Origin: Acidobacteriota bacterium
Lineage (GTDB): Bacteria > Acidobacteriota > UBA890 > WLXD01
DNA: 64,000 nucleotides
Assembly: GCA_012103255.1 (NCBI GenBank)
Contig: WLXD01000001.1
Span: forward strand, 744,001 to 808,000
Direction of reading: 5' to 3'
Shown here: positions 46,584-54,922 of the stretch, piece after piece
Numbering within the stretch: position 1 is the first letter of the stretch
How the letters are laid out: every line of letters begins with the position of its first letter
Made by a program: the position numbers and the translations under genes
Notes under the pieces: generated by a model
Databases searched by the model: none
Told to the model about the DNA's origin: nothing
What the model saw: only the letters and a program-made list of their open reading frames with translations

Positions 46584-47462
46584 ATGGCGAATCGCGATGG
46601 GTTCGGGGTGAAGTGGGCCGGTTTGTATTGGCTTGGACTGGCATTGGCGGTGGGCGTGGCTCTTATGCCAGCGACAAGCGCCTATGCGCAGGAAGAGGAA
46701 GTCGCTGCGGCTGAGGAAGAAGTGAAGCCATGGTCGAACGAAGCCGAGGCTTCCTACGTGAAGACTTCGGGTAACAGCTCCGCGACGACAATCGCTCTGT
46801 CCAACCGGTTCGCGTACAACCTCACGTACTCCGAATTCCTTTTCGACGTCAATTTCATGCGCAATTCGACGACGACGACCGATCGGTCGAACGTCGGCGG
46901 GGAACTGGTTGAAACCGAGCGGACGGACACTTCTGCAGAGCGCGCGGAAGTCGCATTGGCCTACCGGCAGAACATCCTCGACGACATGTTCTGGTACGCC
47001 CGCGGCAACTGGTACCGCAACCGTCCCGCAGGGATCAGTTCCCGTATTTCCGGTGGCGGCGGTATCGGCTACCGGTTCGTTGAAACTCCCGACACGCTGT
47101 TTGTGGGCGAGCTCGGCCTGGCCGCTACGGATGAGAGTCTGATTGGTGGAGGTGGCGGCACGTTCATCGATATTCGCGGCGCTCTCGAAGGTCGGTTCAA
47201 GATCACGGAGACGACCAACTTCGACATGCTGGTCGACGCCTCCGATGACCTTCAGAACACCAGCAACTTCCGCGTGAAGTTCGACGCCGCCGTGACCGTT
47301 GCCATGAGCAACACTCTGGCGCTCCGCGTGGGCTATTTGCTCGACTACCGCAATCAACCGGTGATCCAGACCATCAGCGGCGACGAAGGCGTGCCGCCGG
47401 TGTTCTACGAGCGCAGCAAGACCGACTCTATGTTCCTGGTGTCGCTGGTCCTGAAGTTCTGA
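46584..47462 (+). CDS. DUF481 outer-membrane protein
   Basis: The 292-residue protein has a signal peptide (KWAGLYWLGLALAVGVALMPATSAYAQ) and an acidic linker. The DUF481 domain then starts at WSNEAEASYVKTSGNSSATTIALSNRF and consists of alternating amphipathic strands (MFWYARGNWYRNRPAG, NTLALRVGYLLDYRNQP). It ends SMFLVSLVLKF, a barrel-type C-terminus with terminal Phe. It probably forms an outer-membrane beta-barrel; some members are acid-inducible. The last 35 bp lie antisense over the end of the TAXI gene. Confidence 0.85.
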   Translation: MANRDGFGVKWAGLYWLGLALAVGVALMPATSAYAQEEEVAAAEEEVKPWSNEAEASYVKTSGNSSATTIALSNRFAYNLTYSEFLFDVNFMRNSTTTTDRSNVGGELVETERTDTSAERAEVALAYRQNILDDMFWYARGNWYRNRPAGISSRISGGGGIGYRFVETPDTLFVGELGLAATDESLIGGGGGTFIDIRGALEGRFKITETTNFDMLVDASDDLQNTSNFRVKFDAAVTVAMSNTLALRVGYLLDYRNQPVIQTISGDEGVPPVFYERSKTDSMFLVSLVLKF

Positions 47463-48390
47463 GCCACTCCGCCGCCGCTTCGTGCAGCGGTAGGGGAGAG
47501 TTCTCGAGAGCGCCGAGGTCGATCTGGCGTGCCACGTCGTTGACGCGGGCCAGTTCGTCACGACGATCGCGAAGCGCCTCGAGGACGGCCACGACAATGG
47601 TGTCGGGCGTGTCAGTTCGGGCGAACACCCAGTTGAGGACCGCGGCCGTCTCGAGCGCGGATTCCATACCGGGGTAGGCGCCGGCCGGGATCTCGCTCGA
47701 CACGTAGTAGGGCCATTCGCGTAGAAGCTCGCTCATCGGGCCGGGTGCGATTCCGAGGAGACGCACACCTCCCGTTGTGGTTGCCTCGAGCACCGCCGCG
47801 GCCGGATAGCCTACCGACAGGATCGCGAAATCGATCGCGCCGTCGCGCAGCGCGGTGGCGGACTCCGAGAACGACAGATACTGCGGCTGGATGTCGTCGA
47901 CGGACATGCCATGCGCCGCTAGAATCTCGCGCGCCATCTGCTCGGTGCCGCTGCCAGGCGCCCCGATCGAAACCCGAAGACCGGCGGCTTCGTTCAACGA
48001 GGTTGCGTCGCTGTTGGGTGCCGCGAGGATGTGGCCGACGTTCGGATAGAGCGGCGCGACGATGCGGATATCCGCGTAGCGCTCGGCGTCGTCGCCCTGA
48101 AGTCCGTGCACGAGTGTCGTGCCGATAGCCATGGCCACGTCCATCTCGCCGGCCGCGACGCGGTTGAGGTTCTCCACCGAGCCGCCGGTGACCTCGGCCG
48201 TTACCTGAAGGTCCGGCACGGCCTCGCCGATCATGCGTGCGAGGGCCCCGCCGAGGGGGTAGTAGATCCCGCCGGTTCCCGCCGTCCCGAGACTGGCGAA
48301 CTGGCGTGTCGGAGCTTCACACCCGGCCACGCAAACGGCCGCTAGGCCGATGACTAGGGCGAGGATCGGGGCGCGCGAATTCTTGACCAT
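47428..48390 (-). CDS. TAXI-family TRAP transporter solute-binding lipoprotein
   Basis: The 320-residue protein has a lipoprotein signal ending at CVAGC (Cys24). The TAXI signature lies just after it: SLGTAGTGGIYYPLGGALARMIGE, then TGGSVENLNRVAAGEMDVAMAIGTTL. It should bind a small carboxylate-type solute in the periplasm and hand it to the fused TRAP permease encoded upstream. The permease stop overlaps this gene's start by 37 bp, as in other TAXI-TRAP operons. Because the permease is frameshifted, transport may be lost in this sequence. Confidence 0.92.
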   Translation of the reverse strand: MVKNSRAPILALVIGLAAVCVAGCEAPTRQFASLGTAGTGGIYYPLGGALARMIGEAVPDLQVTAEVTGGSVENLNRVAAGEMDVAMAIGTTLVHGLQGDDAERYADIRIVAPLYPNVGHILAAPNSDATSLNEAAGLRVSIGAPGSGTEQMAREILAAHGMSVDDIQPQYLSFSESATALRDGAIDFAILSVGYPAAAVLEATTTGGVRLLGIAPGPMSELLREWPYYVSSEIPAGAYPGMESALETAAVLNWVFARTDTPDTIVVAVLEALRDRRDELARVNDVARQIDLGALENSPLPLHEAAAEWLRTSGPATPGT

Positions 48391-49286
48391 GTGAGTGACA
48401 CGAGGATGAGGGCTCCGCCCGCAAGGCGGGCAACAGCGAGAGGAGAAAGGAGTGCTGCGGCGGCCACGACGAGCACGACGCGTTCGGGCAGAGAGACCTG
48501 TCGATTGTGGTGGCCGATGGTGGCGGCAGCAAGTGCGAGGACGCCGAGGAGCGCCGCTACGAGAGTGGTCGCGATTTGCGCGGGCGGGGCTTGGAGCAAC
48601 AGGCCCGGGCTATAGATGAACGCGAACGGCACCGCGAACCCGGTTGCCGCAAAGCTCACCGCCGCAACGGCGGTGCGAAACGCAGACGCTTCCGCGATCC
48701 CGGCAGCGGCGTACGCAGCCAGGGAAACCGGCGGCGTGACGTTGGAAATACAGCCGAAGTAGAAGATGAACAGATGGGCTGCGAGCGGCGCCGCGCCGAG
48801 TTCGACGAGTGCTGGCGCGCCGAGCGCAGCCAGCACCACGTAGGCGGCCGTAGTCGGTAGTCCCATGCCAAGTACAACACCCGCGAGAGCCGTCCAGATC
48901 AGGCCGATGAAGAGTTCGCCTCCCGACAACGTCACGATCAGGCTGGAGAGTCGCAGCCCTATGCCGGTGAGTGTGGCGATGCCCACTACGATGCCGGCAG
49001 CAGCGCAGGCCGCCGCGACCTGCACGGCTCCACCCGCTCCGGCAACCAGAGTGCGCCGCAGCGCACTCGGCGACATCCGAGTGGCGGGCACGGCCATGGC
49101 GGTGACGAAAGCCAGCATCACGCCCCAGAACGCCGCCCGCATGGGTGATCGGCCCAGTGCCAGCAACGCCACGATACCGACCAGCGGTAGAAGCAGGTGG
49201 AGTCGTGAACGGACGTCTCCCGTGGCGGTATCCGCGCTGTCGGTAACCTCATCTCGCAGAGCCGAGAAGTGAATCGCCGCCAGCAT
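48354..49286 (-). CDS. TRAP fused permease, C-terminal part (frameshifted gene)
   Basis: This 310-residue open frame is the second half of a DctM-like TAXI-TRAP fused permease, with about seven membrane helices. Motifs include GLGLRLSS-like GIGLRLSSLIVTLSGGELFIGLI, LGMGLPTTAAYVVLA and CISNVTPPVSLAAYAAAGIA. The same frame stays open upstream to the frameshift at about 49336-49341, encoding IQVAAAAAIPALLYYAAM. The ATG at 49286 is therefore an internal Met, not a natural start. It pairs with the N-terminal frame at 49249-50169. Confidence 0.85.
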   Translation of the reverse strand: MLAAIHFSALRDEVTDSADTATGDVRSRLHLLLPLVGIVALLALGRSPMRAAFWGVMLAFVTAMAVPATRMSPSALRRTLVAGAGGAVQVAAACAAAGIVVGIATLTGIGLRLSSLIVTLSGGELFIGLIWTALAGVVLGMGLPTTAAYVVLAALGAPALVELGAAPLAAHLFIFYFGCISNVTPPVSLAAYAAAGIAEASAFRTAVAAVSFAATGFAVPFAFIYSPGLLLQAPPAQIATTLVAALLGVLALAAATIGHHNRQVSLPERVVLVVAAAALLSPLAVARLAGGALILVSLTWSRIRAPRSSP

Positions 49287-50169
49287 TGCTGCGTAGTAGA
49301 GCAGTGCTGGAATCGCCGCGGCCGCTGCGACCTGGATAGTAGGGGATGTTCGTCCAGGTGGCCAGAATGAAGGCGCCGGCGCCCATTACAGGCGGCACGA
49401 TCTGGCCGCCCGTACTTGCCGCCGCCTCGATGGCGCCTGCGAGGTGGGGCGCGAAGCCGGCCCGCTTCATCATGGGAATCGTGAGCGATCCGGTGGTGAC
49501 GACGTTCGCCACCGCACTGCCGGACAGCGAGCCCATCAGCGCGCTGGATACCGCCGCAGTCTTTGCGGGAGCGCCGGGGGTGTCGCCGGCGATGCGCCTG
49601 GCGAGACCGATCAGAAGTTGCCCGCCGCCCGCGTTGTCGAGCAGCGTGCCGAAGAGTACGAACAGGAATACAAAGTCGGCCGAAACGCCGAGCGGTACTC
49701 CCCAGATGCCTTCAGTGCCGAGGTAGAGATGCTCGATGATCCGCTCGATGCCATAACCGCGGTGGGCCAGCAGTCCGGGGAGCCACGGCCCCGCCAGGCC
49801 GTAGATGAGGGCCGCACTCGCGACGATGACCATCGCCACCCCGACGGTTCGCCTCGTCAGTTCCAGAACCAGCACGATCGTGAGCGCGCCGGCCACAAGA
49901 TCGAGCGGCTGTGCCGTGCCAGCCCGAGCCACGAGTTGTTCGTTCTGGCTCACGAGATAGAGGCACGTCGCGAAGAGCCCCAGAGCCGGTAGCGCGGCAC
50001 CCAGACGGATGCGATCTTCACTGTCGCTAGCGCGCAGGAAACCGAGCGCACCCAGCAGCGCGAGATGCAGAGGCCGGAGCACCAGAGCGGTCAGCGGCGC
50101 GACCCCCGCTGAGTAAAGGTGAAGCAGGGCTGCCCCACCGGCCAGAATGGCGATCAATGTGCTGCGCAT
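49249..50169 (-). CDS. TRAP fused permease, N-terminal part (frameshifted gene)
   Basis: This frame encodes the first half of the TAXI-TRAP fused permease: four DctQ-like helices, then the DctM start (GIWGVPLGVSADFVFLFVLFGTLLDNAGGG, APAKTAAVSSALMGSLSGSAVANVVTTGSLTIPMMKR, GGQIVPPVMGAGAFILATWTNIPYY). After NIPYY the frame turns to unrelated sequence and stops at 49249. One extra base near 49336-49341 explains the break. Removing it joins NIPY to IQVAAAAAIPALLYY with family spacing. ATG 50169 was preferred over TTG 50181. Confidence 0.82.
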   Translation of the reverse strand: MRSTLIAILAGGAALLHLYSAGVAPLTALVLRPLHLALLGALGFLRASDSEDRIRLGAALPALGLFATCLYLVSQNEQLVARAGTAQPLDLVAGALTIVLVLELTRRTVGVAMVIVASAALIYGLAGPWLPGLLAHRGYGIERIIEHLYLGTEGIWGVPLGVSADFVFLFVLFGTLLDNAGGGQLLIGLARRIAGDTPGAPAKTAAVSSALMGSLSGSAVANVVTTGSLTIPMMKRAGFAPHLAGAIEAAASTGGQIVPPVMGAGAFILATWTNIPYYPGRSGRGDSSTALLRSNAGGDSLLGSAR

Positions 50170-50220
50170 GAGGGCATACAATACCCGTCCGCAGCTCTAG
50201 CCCAGATCCCAGGAGTACCT

Positions 50221-50808
50221 ATGCGCCGGCAGCCATCTATTCGTTATGTGTTCGTCATTGCCCTTGTGGCGCTGACGACAGCTGCCTGTGGACCGACCGA
50301 GCTGGCGACCCCGTCGGCGGCGCAGGCGGAACGACTCGTAGGCGAGACGTTCCCCGAAGCCACGATCCGAGTTCGCGAAGTGACGCGTACGGAGCAGACG
50401 CTGAGGATTCCCGCCGAGTTCAACGAGGCTGACGTCATCTTCATGATGGAGGCGGGCGAGGAGCAGTGGCTGATCACCGGAGTCGAGCAGGGTGGCAACA
50501 CCTACACGGTGGATCAGCTGGGCGAGATCGCGGCCAGCATGGAAGTCATGCGGACGCTGTCGGATGCGCTGGAACGCTACAAGACCGACACCGGCGCGTA
50601 CCCGGTGCTCGACGACCTGGTGGGTTTGCGCGAGCTCGTGCCGGACTACTACCCGGCGCAGGGCGAGATGGAGGACGCGTGGGGTAGCGCGTTCCGATAT
50701 CGCGTGCAGGGCGACGACTACTACACGGTCACGTCCACCGGGCCTGATGGCACCGCCGGCAGCCGGGACGACATCATCCTCATCACCGGTAGCTTCGTCG
50801 AAGGCTAG
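50221..50808 (+). CDS. lipoprotein with pseudopilin (GspG-like) C-terminal domain
   Basis: The 195-residue protein has a lipoprotein signal (LTTAAC, Cys23). A short alpha/beta region spans about 45-100. The C-terminal 90 residues resemble the globular domain of major pseudopilins: MRTLSDALERYKTDTGAYPVLDDLVGL, DAWGSAFRYRV, STGPDGTAGSRDDI. The pilin N-terminal helix and prepilin cleavage site are absent, so it cannot assemble like GspG and must be lipid anchored instead. AGGAG precedes the ATG. Its role is unknown. Confidence 0.78.
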   Translation: MRRQPSIRYVFVIALVALTTAACGPTELATPSAAQAERLVGETFPEATIRVREVTRTEQTLRIPAEFNEADVIFMMEAGEEQWLITGVEQGGNTYTVDQLGEIAASMEVMRTLSDALERYKTDTGAYPVLDDLVGLRELVPDYYPAQGEMEDAWGSAFRYRVQGDDYYTVTSTGPDGTAGSRDDIILITGSFVEG

Positions 50809-50812
50809 TCGC

Positions 50813-51268
50813 CTAGCTCCGTCGAGCTCGGAAGAAGTCGCGGAGTAGCTCGCCGCATTCCGGATGCGTGGCATGGCGCACTTCGCGCAGGTGCGGCGCG
50901 TGTTCGGTTCCTGGAAGCGGAATCGCCGATCCGCATGCTCCCAAGCGCGGATCGCCCGCGCCGTAGACGAGCTGCCGCACGCGCGCATTCACGATCGCGC
51001 CCAGGCACATGGGACACGGCTCCAGAGTGACGATCATCGTGGCGTTCTCGATCCGCCAATCGCCGATGGCCTGGCCCGCGTCGCGCAAGGCGAGAATCTC
51101 CGCGTGCGCCGACGGGTCGTCGTCAGACTCCGTGCGATTGCCTGCGCGACCCACGATCTTGCCGTCGAGCACGACAACGGCCCCGACGGGAACTTCTCCG
51201 CGCGTGGCAGCCGCCTGCGCTTCTTCGACAGCGGCTTCCATCCAGGCATCGAGCTGATCGCGTTCCAT
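50813..51268 (-). CDS. tadA: tRNA-specific adenosine-34 deaminase
   Basis: The 151-residue protein is a zinc deaminase. The catalytic HAE is at His55-Glu57 and PCPMC at 84-88 gives the zinc Cys residues 85 and 88. GEVPVGAVVV near the N-terminus and DPRLGACGS later match TadA. It converts A34 to inosine in tRNA-Arg(ACG), which lets one tRNA read CGU, CGC and CGA. The gene for exactly this tRNA lies 70 bp upstream on the same strand. ATG 51268 was chosen because the longer frame runs through the tRNA gene. Confidence 0.93.
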   Translation of the reverse strand: MERDQLDAWMEAAVEEAQAAATRGEVPVGAVVVLDGKIVGRAGNRTESDDDPSAHAEILALRDAGQAIGDWRIENATMIVTLEPCPMCLGAIVNARVRQLVYGAGDPRLGACGSAIPLPGTEHAPHLREVRHATHPECGELLRDFFRARRS

Positions 51269-51338
51269 GACTCGTGGTCCGGAATGCAGGTGCAGAGCCT
51301 GCGGCGCGCGTGGGTGCCCGGAATGCGGGCATGGAAAA

Positions 51339-51412
51339 TGCGCCGAGGAGGACTCGAACCCCCAACCTCCTGGTCCGTAGCCAGACGCTCTATCCAATTG
51401 AGCTATCGGCGC
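51339..51412 (-). tRNA. tRNA-Arg (anticodon ACG)
   Basis: Acceptor strands GCGCCGA (51412-51406) and TCGGCGC (51346-51340) pair, with discriminator A at 51339. The D-arm is GCTC-AATTGGAT-AGAGC. The anticodon arm is TCTGG-CTACGGA-CCAGG, anticodon ACG. The T-arm is GGGGG-TTCGAGT-CCTCC. The 3' CCA is not encoded (TTT follows). A34 is the substrate base of TadA, whose gene lies directly downstream. Confidence 0.96.
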
Positions 51413-51553
51413 ATGCTGCCGTCCATGCCGACAATCACGGAGACCGCGATGGGCAGGTTCGGCTTGCGAGTCGCACAGGATAGCACCGGCCCGAAGCGCC
51501 GGAAAGCACCTTTGGGTCTCGTGTCGCGGTCGGTGCCTGCTACGCTAGGGCCC

Positions 51554-52345
51554 ATGAACCGTGGGAAGACGGGGCGATACTGGGGGGTAGTCGTCTTGCT
51601 AATACTCGTTGGTCAGCTATCCGTGGCGGCGCCATCCGTGCGCGCGCAACAGGACGACCTCTCAGATCGCCTGCAGCGCGCGGTCCAGCGTCTCGATCAG
51701 GGCGACACGATGGGGGCGATGCTCGATCTTGAGGGCATCCTGGCGCGGGACGAGGACTACTGGCCTGCCTATTTCTACCTGGGTCGCGTTCAGGCACAAC
51801 TCGGCGACGATCTGGGCGCCAAGGGGTCCTTCATGCGCGCAGCGACGCTCAATCCGGGCAACGCGGAGTTGCACTATCTCGTCGCCACAGCGGCTTGGGC
51901 GCTGGCAGATTTCGATGCGGCCTGGAATCAGGCGATCGCGGCCCGGCAGGCAGGCTACCCGCAAGGCCCGATCGACGAACTCTTGAGCGGCCTCGACCAA
52001 TACTCTGATCCGCCCCCCGACATGGAGAGCCGGCTCGCGGCACCACGAGTGGTGGTGATCCCCGGCGACGACGGCGCCGACGCAGACCTGCTGCACAGGG
52101 TTCGCAGTTCCGTATTCGGCTCGCGCCAACTCGGGCTCGTGCTCGATCCGGCAATCGCCGACTACCGGATCGAAATGACGGGGGAGTCGGGCAATTGGAA
52201 CGCCCGGATCATGGCCGGAGAAGACGACGAGGTGCTGTCCGAGCGCGGTGCGGGTGATCGGGCACCCACCGGGTCGATTCCAGGGATGGAAATGGACAGT
52301 CTCGTGCGCGACCTCGAAGCCGTGGCCGCGCGCAGCACGGACTAG
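51554..52345 (+). CDS. secreted TPR-repeat protein
   Basis: The 263-residue protein has a signal peptide (YWGVVVLLILVGQLSVAAPSVRAQ). About four TPR-like helical pairs span residues 35-150: RAVQRLDQGDTMGAMLDLEGIL, YFYLGRVQAQLGDDLGAKGSFMRA, LHYLVATAAWALADFDAAWNQA. The C-terminal half, with RVVVIPGDDGADADLLHRVRSSV, is a compact domain I do not recognise. Its TAG shares bases with the stop of the histidine kinase on the other strand. It may act as a periplasmic adaptor; no partner is evident. Confidence 0.8.
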   Translation: MNRGKTGRYWGVVVLLILVGQLSVAAPSVRAQQDDLSDRLQRAVQRLDQGDTMGAMLDLEGILARDEDYWPAYFYLGRVQAQLGDDLGAKGSFMRAATLNPGNAELHYLVATAAWALADFDAAWNQAIAARQAGYPQGPIDELLSGLDQYSDPPPDMESRLAAPRVVVIPGDDGADADLLHRVRSSVFGSRQLGLVLDPAIADYRIEMTGESGNWNARIMAGEDDEVLSERGAGDRAPTGSIPGMEMDSLVRDLEAVAARSTD

Positions 52346-54135
52346 TCGAGGGGCTCGGACTCCGAAATCACCACGGGCTCGTCCGCACGCGGCAAGATCA
52401 CAGTGAATGTCGTGCCCACACCGACTTCGCTTTCCACCGACACGGTGCCCTGCATTCGCTGCACCAGGTTGCGAACGATCGAAAGCCCGAGTCCAGTGCC
52501 GCCGACCTCGCGCGATCGTCCTTTGTCGACGCGGTAGAAGCGTTCGAAAATACGTCCAAGCGCCTCCTCGGGGATACCGATACCTGTGTCCTCGATACGC
52601 AGAACCGCATCGTAGTTCTCGGCCGTCAGCCGGATCGATATCTCGCGCTCGGCGGGCGTGTAGTTGATCGCGTTGTCCAGGAGGTTGTCGATGATCTGTC
52701 GCATTCCCTCGGCTTCCCCTTCGGTAAGCAGGGGCTCATCGGGCAGGTCAACTTCGAGTTCGAGTTGCTTCGCAAGCAGATGATCACGGCGATAGGTAAC
52801 CGACTCCGTGATGATCTCGCGGAGGTCGACGGGCTCGGGTTCTGATGTCAGGGCTGTGGACTCGATGCGCGCGAGACTCAACAAGTCGGACACGAGCGTC
52901 GTGAGTCGATTCACCTGCGCGTGACTCTTCTCGAGAAAGCGGACGTTGTATTCGTCGTCGTGGATCGCCCCGTCCAACAGCGTCTCGATGTATCCCCGGA
53001 TCGAAGTGAGAGGGGTTTTGAGTTCGTGGGATACGTTGGCCACGAAGTCGGTTCTGACCCGCTCCAGACGACGCACACTCGTGATGTCGTAGAGCACGAG
53101 CACCACGCCACTCTCTTCGGCAGCCTCAAACGGGGCGCCGCGAACGTCCAGGACGATGTCCTCGTCGTCGATCGTCTGGGTGATCTCACTGTGCGTGCGA
53201 GTGCCCGACTCCCGAACCTCGGCGAGTACGTCGAGCACTCCGCCGGGCATCTGCACAAGGGCCAGATCGTGCTCGCCCGGGTCAAGGTGGAGCATGCGCC
53301 GCCCCATGGCGTTCGAGAACACCACACGATCGCGGACATCGATCGCGACAACTCCCTCCTGCATGGCGCCCAGGAAGGCGCGGAGCTGCGCCTGCTGTCG
53401 GCCGAGCCCTGAAATTCGATCTGAGAGCTCTCGACCCAGCTGGTTGAGGTTCGCTCCGAGCCGGCCGAGTTCGTCGGTGCGTTTGAAACGTACGCGGGCG
53501 TCGTATTCGCCCCGGCGGAGCGACTCCGAGACCTCGGTCATCTTCTCGATGGGGGCAGTGAAGCGACCGACGACGAACAACCCGATTCCGAGCGCGAGTA
53601 GGACGCCGATGCCGGCACCGCGGATGACCTGTGAACGCATCGCGGCACGCTGCGCCCCGATGTTGGCAAGCGTCTCCGACGTGCGGACCACCCCCAGGGG
53701 AGTGCCGTTGTCGCGCACGAGCGTAGCGAAGTACACACGGTCGGTCTGCGTCGTTTCGCTAAACCGCCGCACCATTCCGGTGCCCTCAGCGAGCGCCCGT
53801 CGGATCTCGGGCCGGTCGCCGTGGTTGCCCATGCGAGCAGGGTCCTCGCTCGAGTCGGCGAGGACGGAACCATCGGGTAGGACGATCGTCACGCGAGTGC
53901 CGGTCGACCGACTGACCTCCTCGACCATCGACTGCGCGCGCGCGCGATCACCTTCGAGCAGTACCGACCGGCTCCCTGGGACCAACGCCGCGCCCTCTTT
54001 GAGGAGCTCGCCTTCTACGCGGAGGTTCAAGGCGCGCTCGAACTGGCGGTCCGTCAGGAAACCGATTGCTCCCGCCGTGATCACGACGAGGCTGAAGTAG
54101 GTGACGTAGAGACGCCAGAAAAAGCGGGAATGCAT
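52342..54135 (-). CDS. PhoR-like sensor histidine kinase (HAMP, PAS, HisKA, HATPase)
   Basis: The 597-residue protein has TM1 at about 10-30 and TM2 at about 166-187, with an extracytoplasmic sensor of about 135 residues between. HAMP (187-240) and a PAS-like segment (about 250-340, MQEGVVAIDVRDRVVFSN) follow. HisKA has His370 in SHELKTPLTSIRGY. HATPase boxes are NLLDNAINYT, DTGIGIPEE and GTGLGLSIV. The order equals PhoR-type kinases. It follows the PhoB-like regulator gene by 20 bp. Phosphate as the signal is likely by family but not proven, since no pst genes are here. Confidence 0.92.
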   Translation of the reverse strand: MHSRFFWRLYVTYFSLVVITAGAIGFLTDRQFERALNLRVEGELLKEGAALVPGSRSVLLEGDRARAQSMVEEVSRSTGTRVTIVLPDGSVLADSSEDPARMGNHGDRPEIRRALAEGTGMVRRFSETTQTDRVYFATLVRDNGTPLGVVRTSETLANIGAQRAAMRSQVIRGAGIGVLLALGIGLFVVGRFTAPIEKMTEVSESLRRGEYDARVRFKRTDELGRLGANLNQLGRELSDRISGLGRQQAQLRAFLGAMQEGVVAIDVRDRVVFSNAMGRRMLHLDPGEHDLALVQMPGGVLDVLAEVRESGTRTHSEITQTIDDEDIVLDVRGAPFEAAEESGVVLVLYDITSVRRLERVRTDFVANVSHELKTPLTSIRGYIETLLDGAIHDDEYNVRFLEKSHAQVNRLTTLVSDLLSLARIESTALTSEPEPVDLREIITESVTYRRDHLLAKQLELEVDLPDEPLLTEGEAEGMRQIIDNLLDNAINYTPAEREISIRLTAENYDAVLRIEDTGIGIPEEALGRIFERFYRVDKGRSREVGGTGLGLSIVRNLVQRMQGTVSVESEVGVGTTFTVILPRADEPVVISESEPLD

Positions 54136-54155
54136 GAGAGGTTCTAGCGGGGCCG

Positions 54156-54866
54156 CTAGCCGGTAGTTTCCGCCCCCTGCTCCTCGATCTTGTAGCCCAC
54201 GCCGCGGACAGTCTTGATGAGGTGTCCGTGGTCGGCCAGCTTCTTGCGGAGCGACCTGACGTGGACGTCGATGTTGCGCTCGACGATGTGCGTATCACCG
54301 CCGGTGATATTGCGGATCAGTTGCGCCCGGGTAAACACGCGGCCGGGGTTGTCGGTCAGTGCTTGAAGGAGCTTGAATTCCGCCAACGTTAACTTGAGCG
54401 CACTGCCGTCGATGCTGGCCTCGTGACGGCGCGCATCAATCTCGAGAGGGCCTACGGACGCTACGGCGTCGCGCGGCTCGGCCTCGCTGGCCGGGCCGCG
54501 TCGGAGGACGGAACGAAGCCTGGCCACGAGTTCGCGGGTGGAAAACGGCTTGGCAAGGTAGTCGTCGGCGCCCATTTCGAGGCCGGCAACAATGTCGGCT
54601 TCATCGTCCTTGGCGGTCACCATGATCAGCGGCGTGTTCCGCGTCTCGTTCATGCTTCGCAGGCGACGGCAAACCTCGAGTCCCTGGATGCCCGGGAGCA
54701 TCAGATCGAGAAGGATGACATCCGGGAGTTTCTTCCGGGCATCGACGATGCCTTCCTCGCCCGTCGGCGCCTCGCGCACCTTGAACCCTTCTTGTTCGAG
54801 GTTGTAGCGAATCAGCTCGCGGATGTCGGCTTCGTCTTCGATGACGAGCACTCTTGGTTTGCTCAT
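54156..54866 (-). CDS. PhoB-like OmpR-family response regulator
   Basis: The 236-residue protein has a receiver with Asp54 in LLDLMLPG, IEDEAD at 9-14 and Lys in LAKPFS. The winged-helix domain ends VERNIDVHVRSLRKKLADHGHLIKTVRGVGYK, the PhoB-type pattern. It is the first gene of the operon with the PhoR-like kinase. A 15-bp inverted repeat at 54908-54922 lies about 42 bp upstream. PhoB identity is probable but not proven: the usual pst or phoU neighbours are missing. Confidence 0.9.
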   Translation of the reverse strand: MSKPRVLVIEDEADIRELIRYNLEQEGFKVREAPTGEEGIVDARKKLPDVILLDLMLPGIQGLEVCRRLRSMNETRNTPLIMVTAKDDEADIVAGLEMGADDYLAKPFSTRELVARLRSVLRRGPASEAEPRDAVASVGPLEIDARRHEASIDGSALKLTLAEFKLLQALTDNPGRVFTRAQLIRNITGGDTHIVERNIDVHVRSLRKKLADHGHLIKTVRGVGYKIEEQGAETTG

Positions 54867-54907
54867 GGGGCCATTATTGGTCGGGTGTGCGGGACGGCGC
54901 AAACGGC

Positions 54908-54922
54908 TGACGTCGAACGTCA
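54908..54922. promoter_or_regulatory. inverted repeat between the phoB-like gene and the antiporter gene
   Basis: TGACGT-CGA-ACGTCA has perfect 6-bp arms. It sits in the 128-bp gap between the divergent response-regulator and antiporter genes and could control either. It does not have the 11-bp direct-repeat layout expected of a Pho box. Confidence 0.4.

Noticed and set aside
50864-51553. N-terminal extension of the TPR protein
   Set aside because: It would run antisense through tadA and the tRNA-Arg gene; the signal peptide starts at 51554.
54156-54866. Naming the two-component pair phoB/phoR outright
   Set aside because: Domain order fits, but no pst, phoU or Pho box is seen in the window, so gene symbols were withheld.
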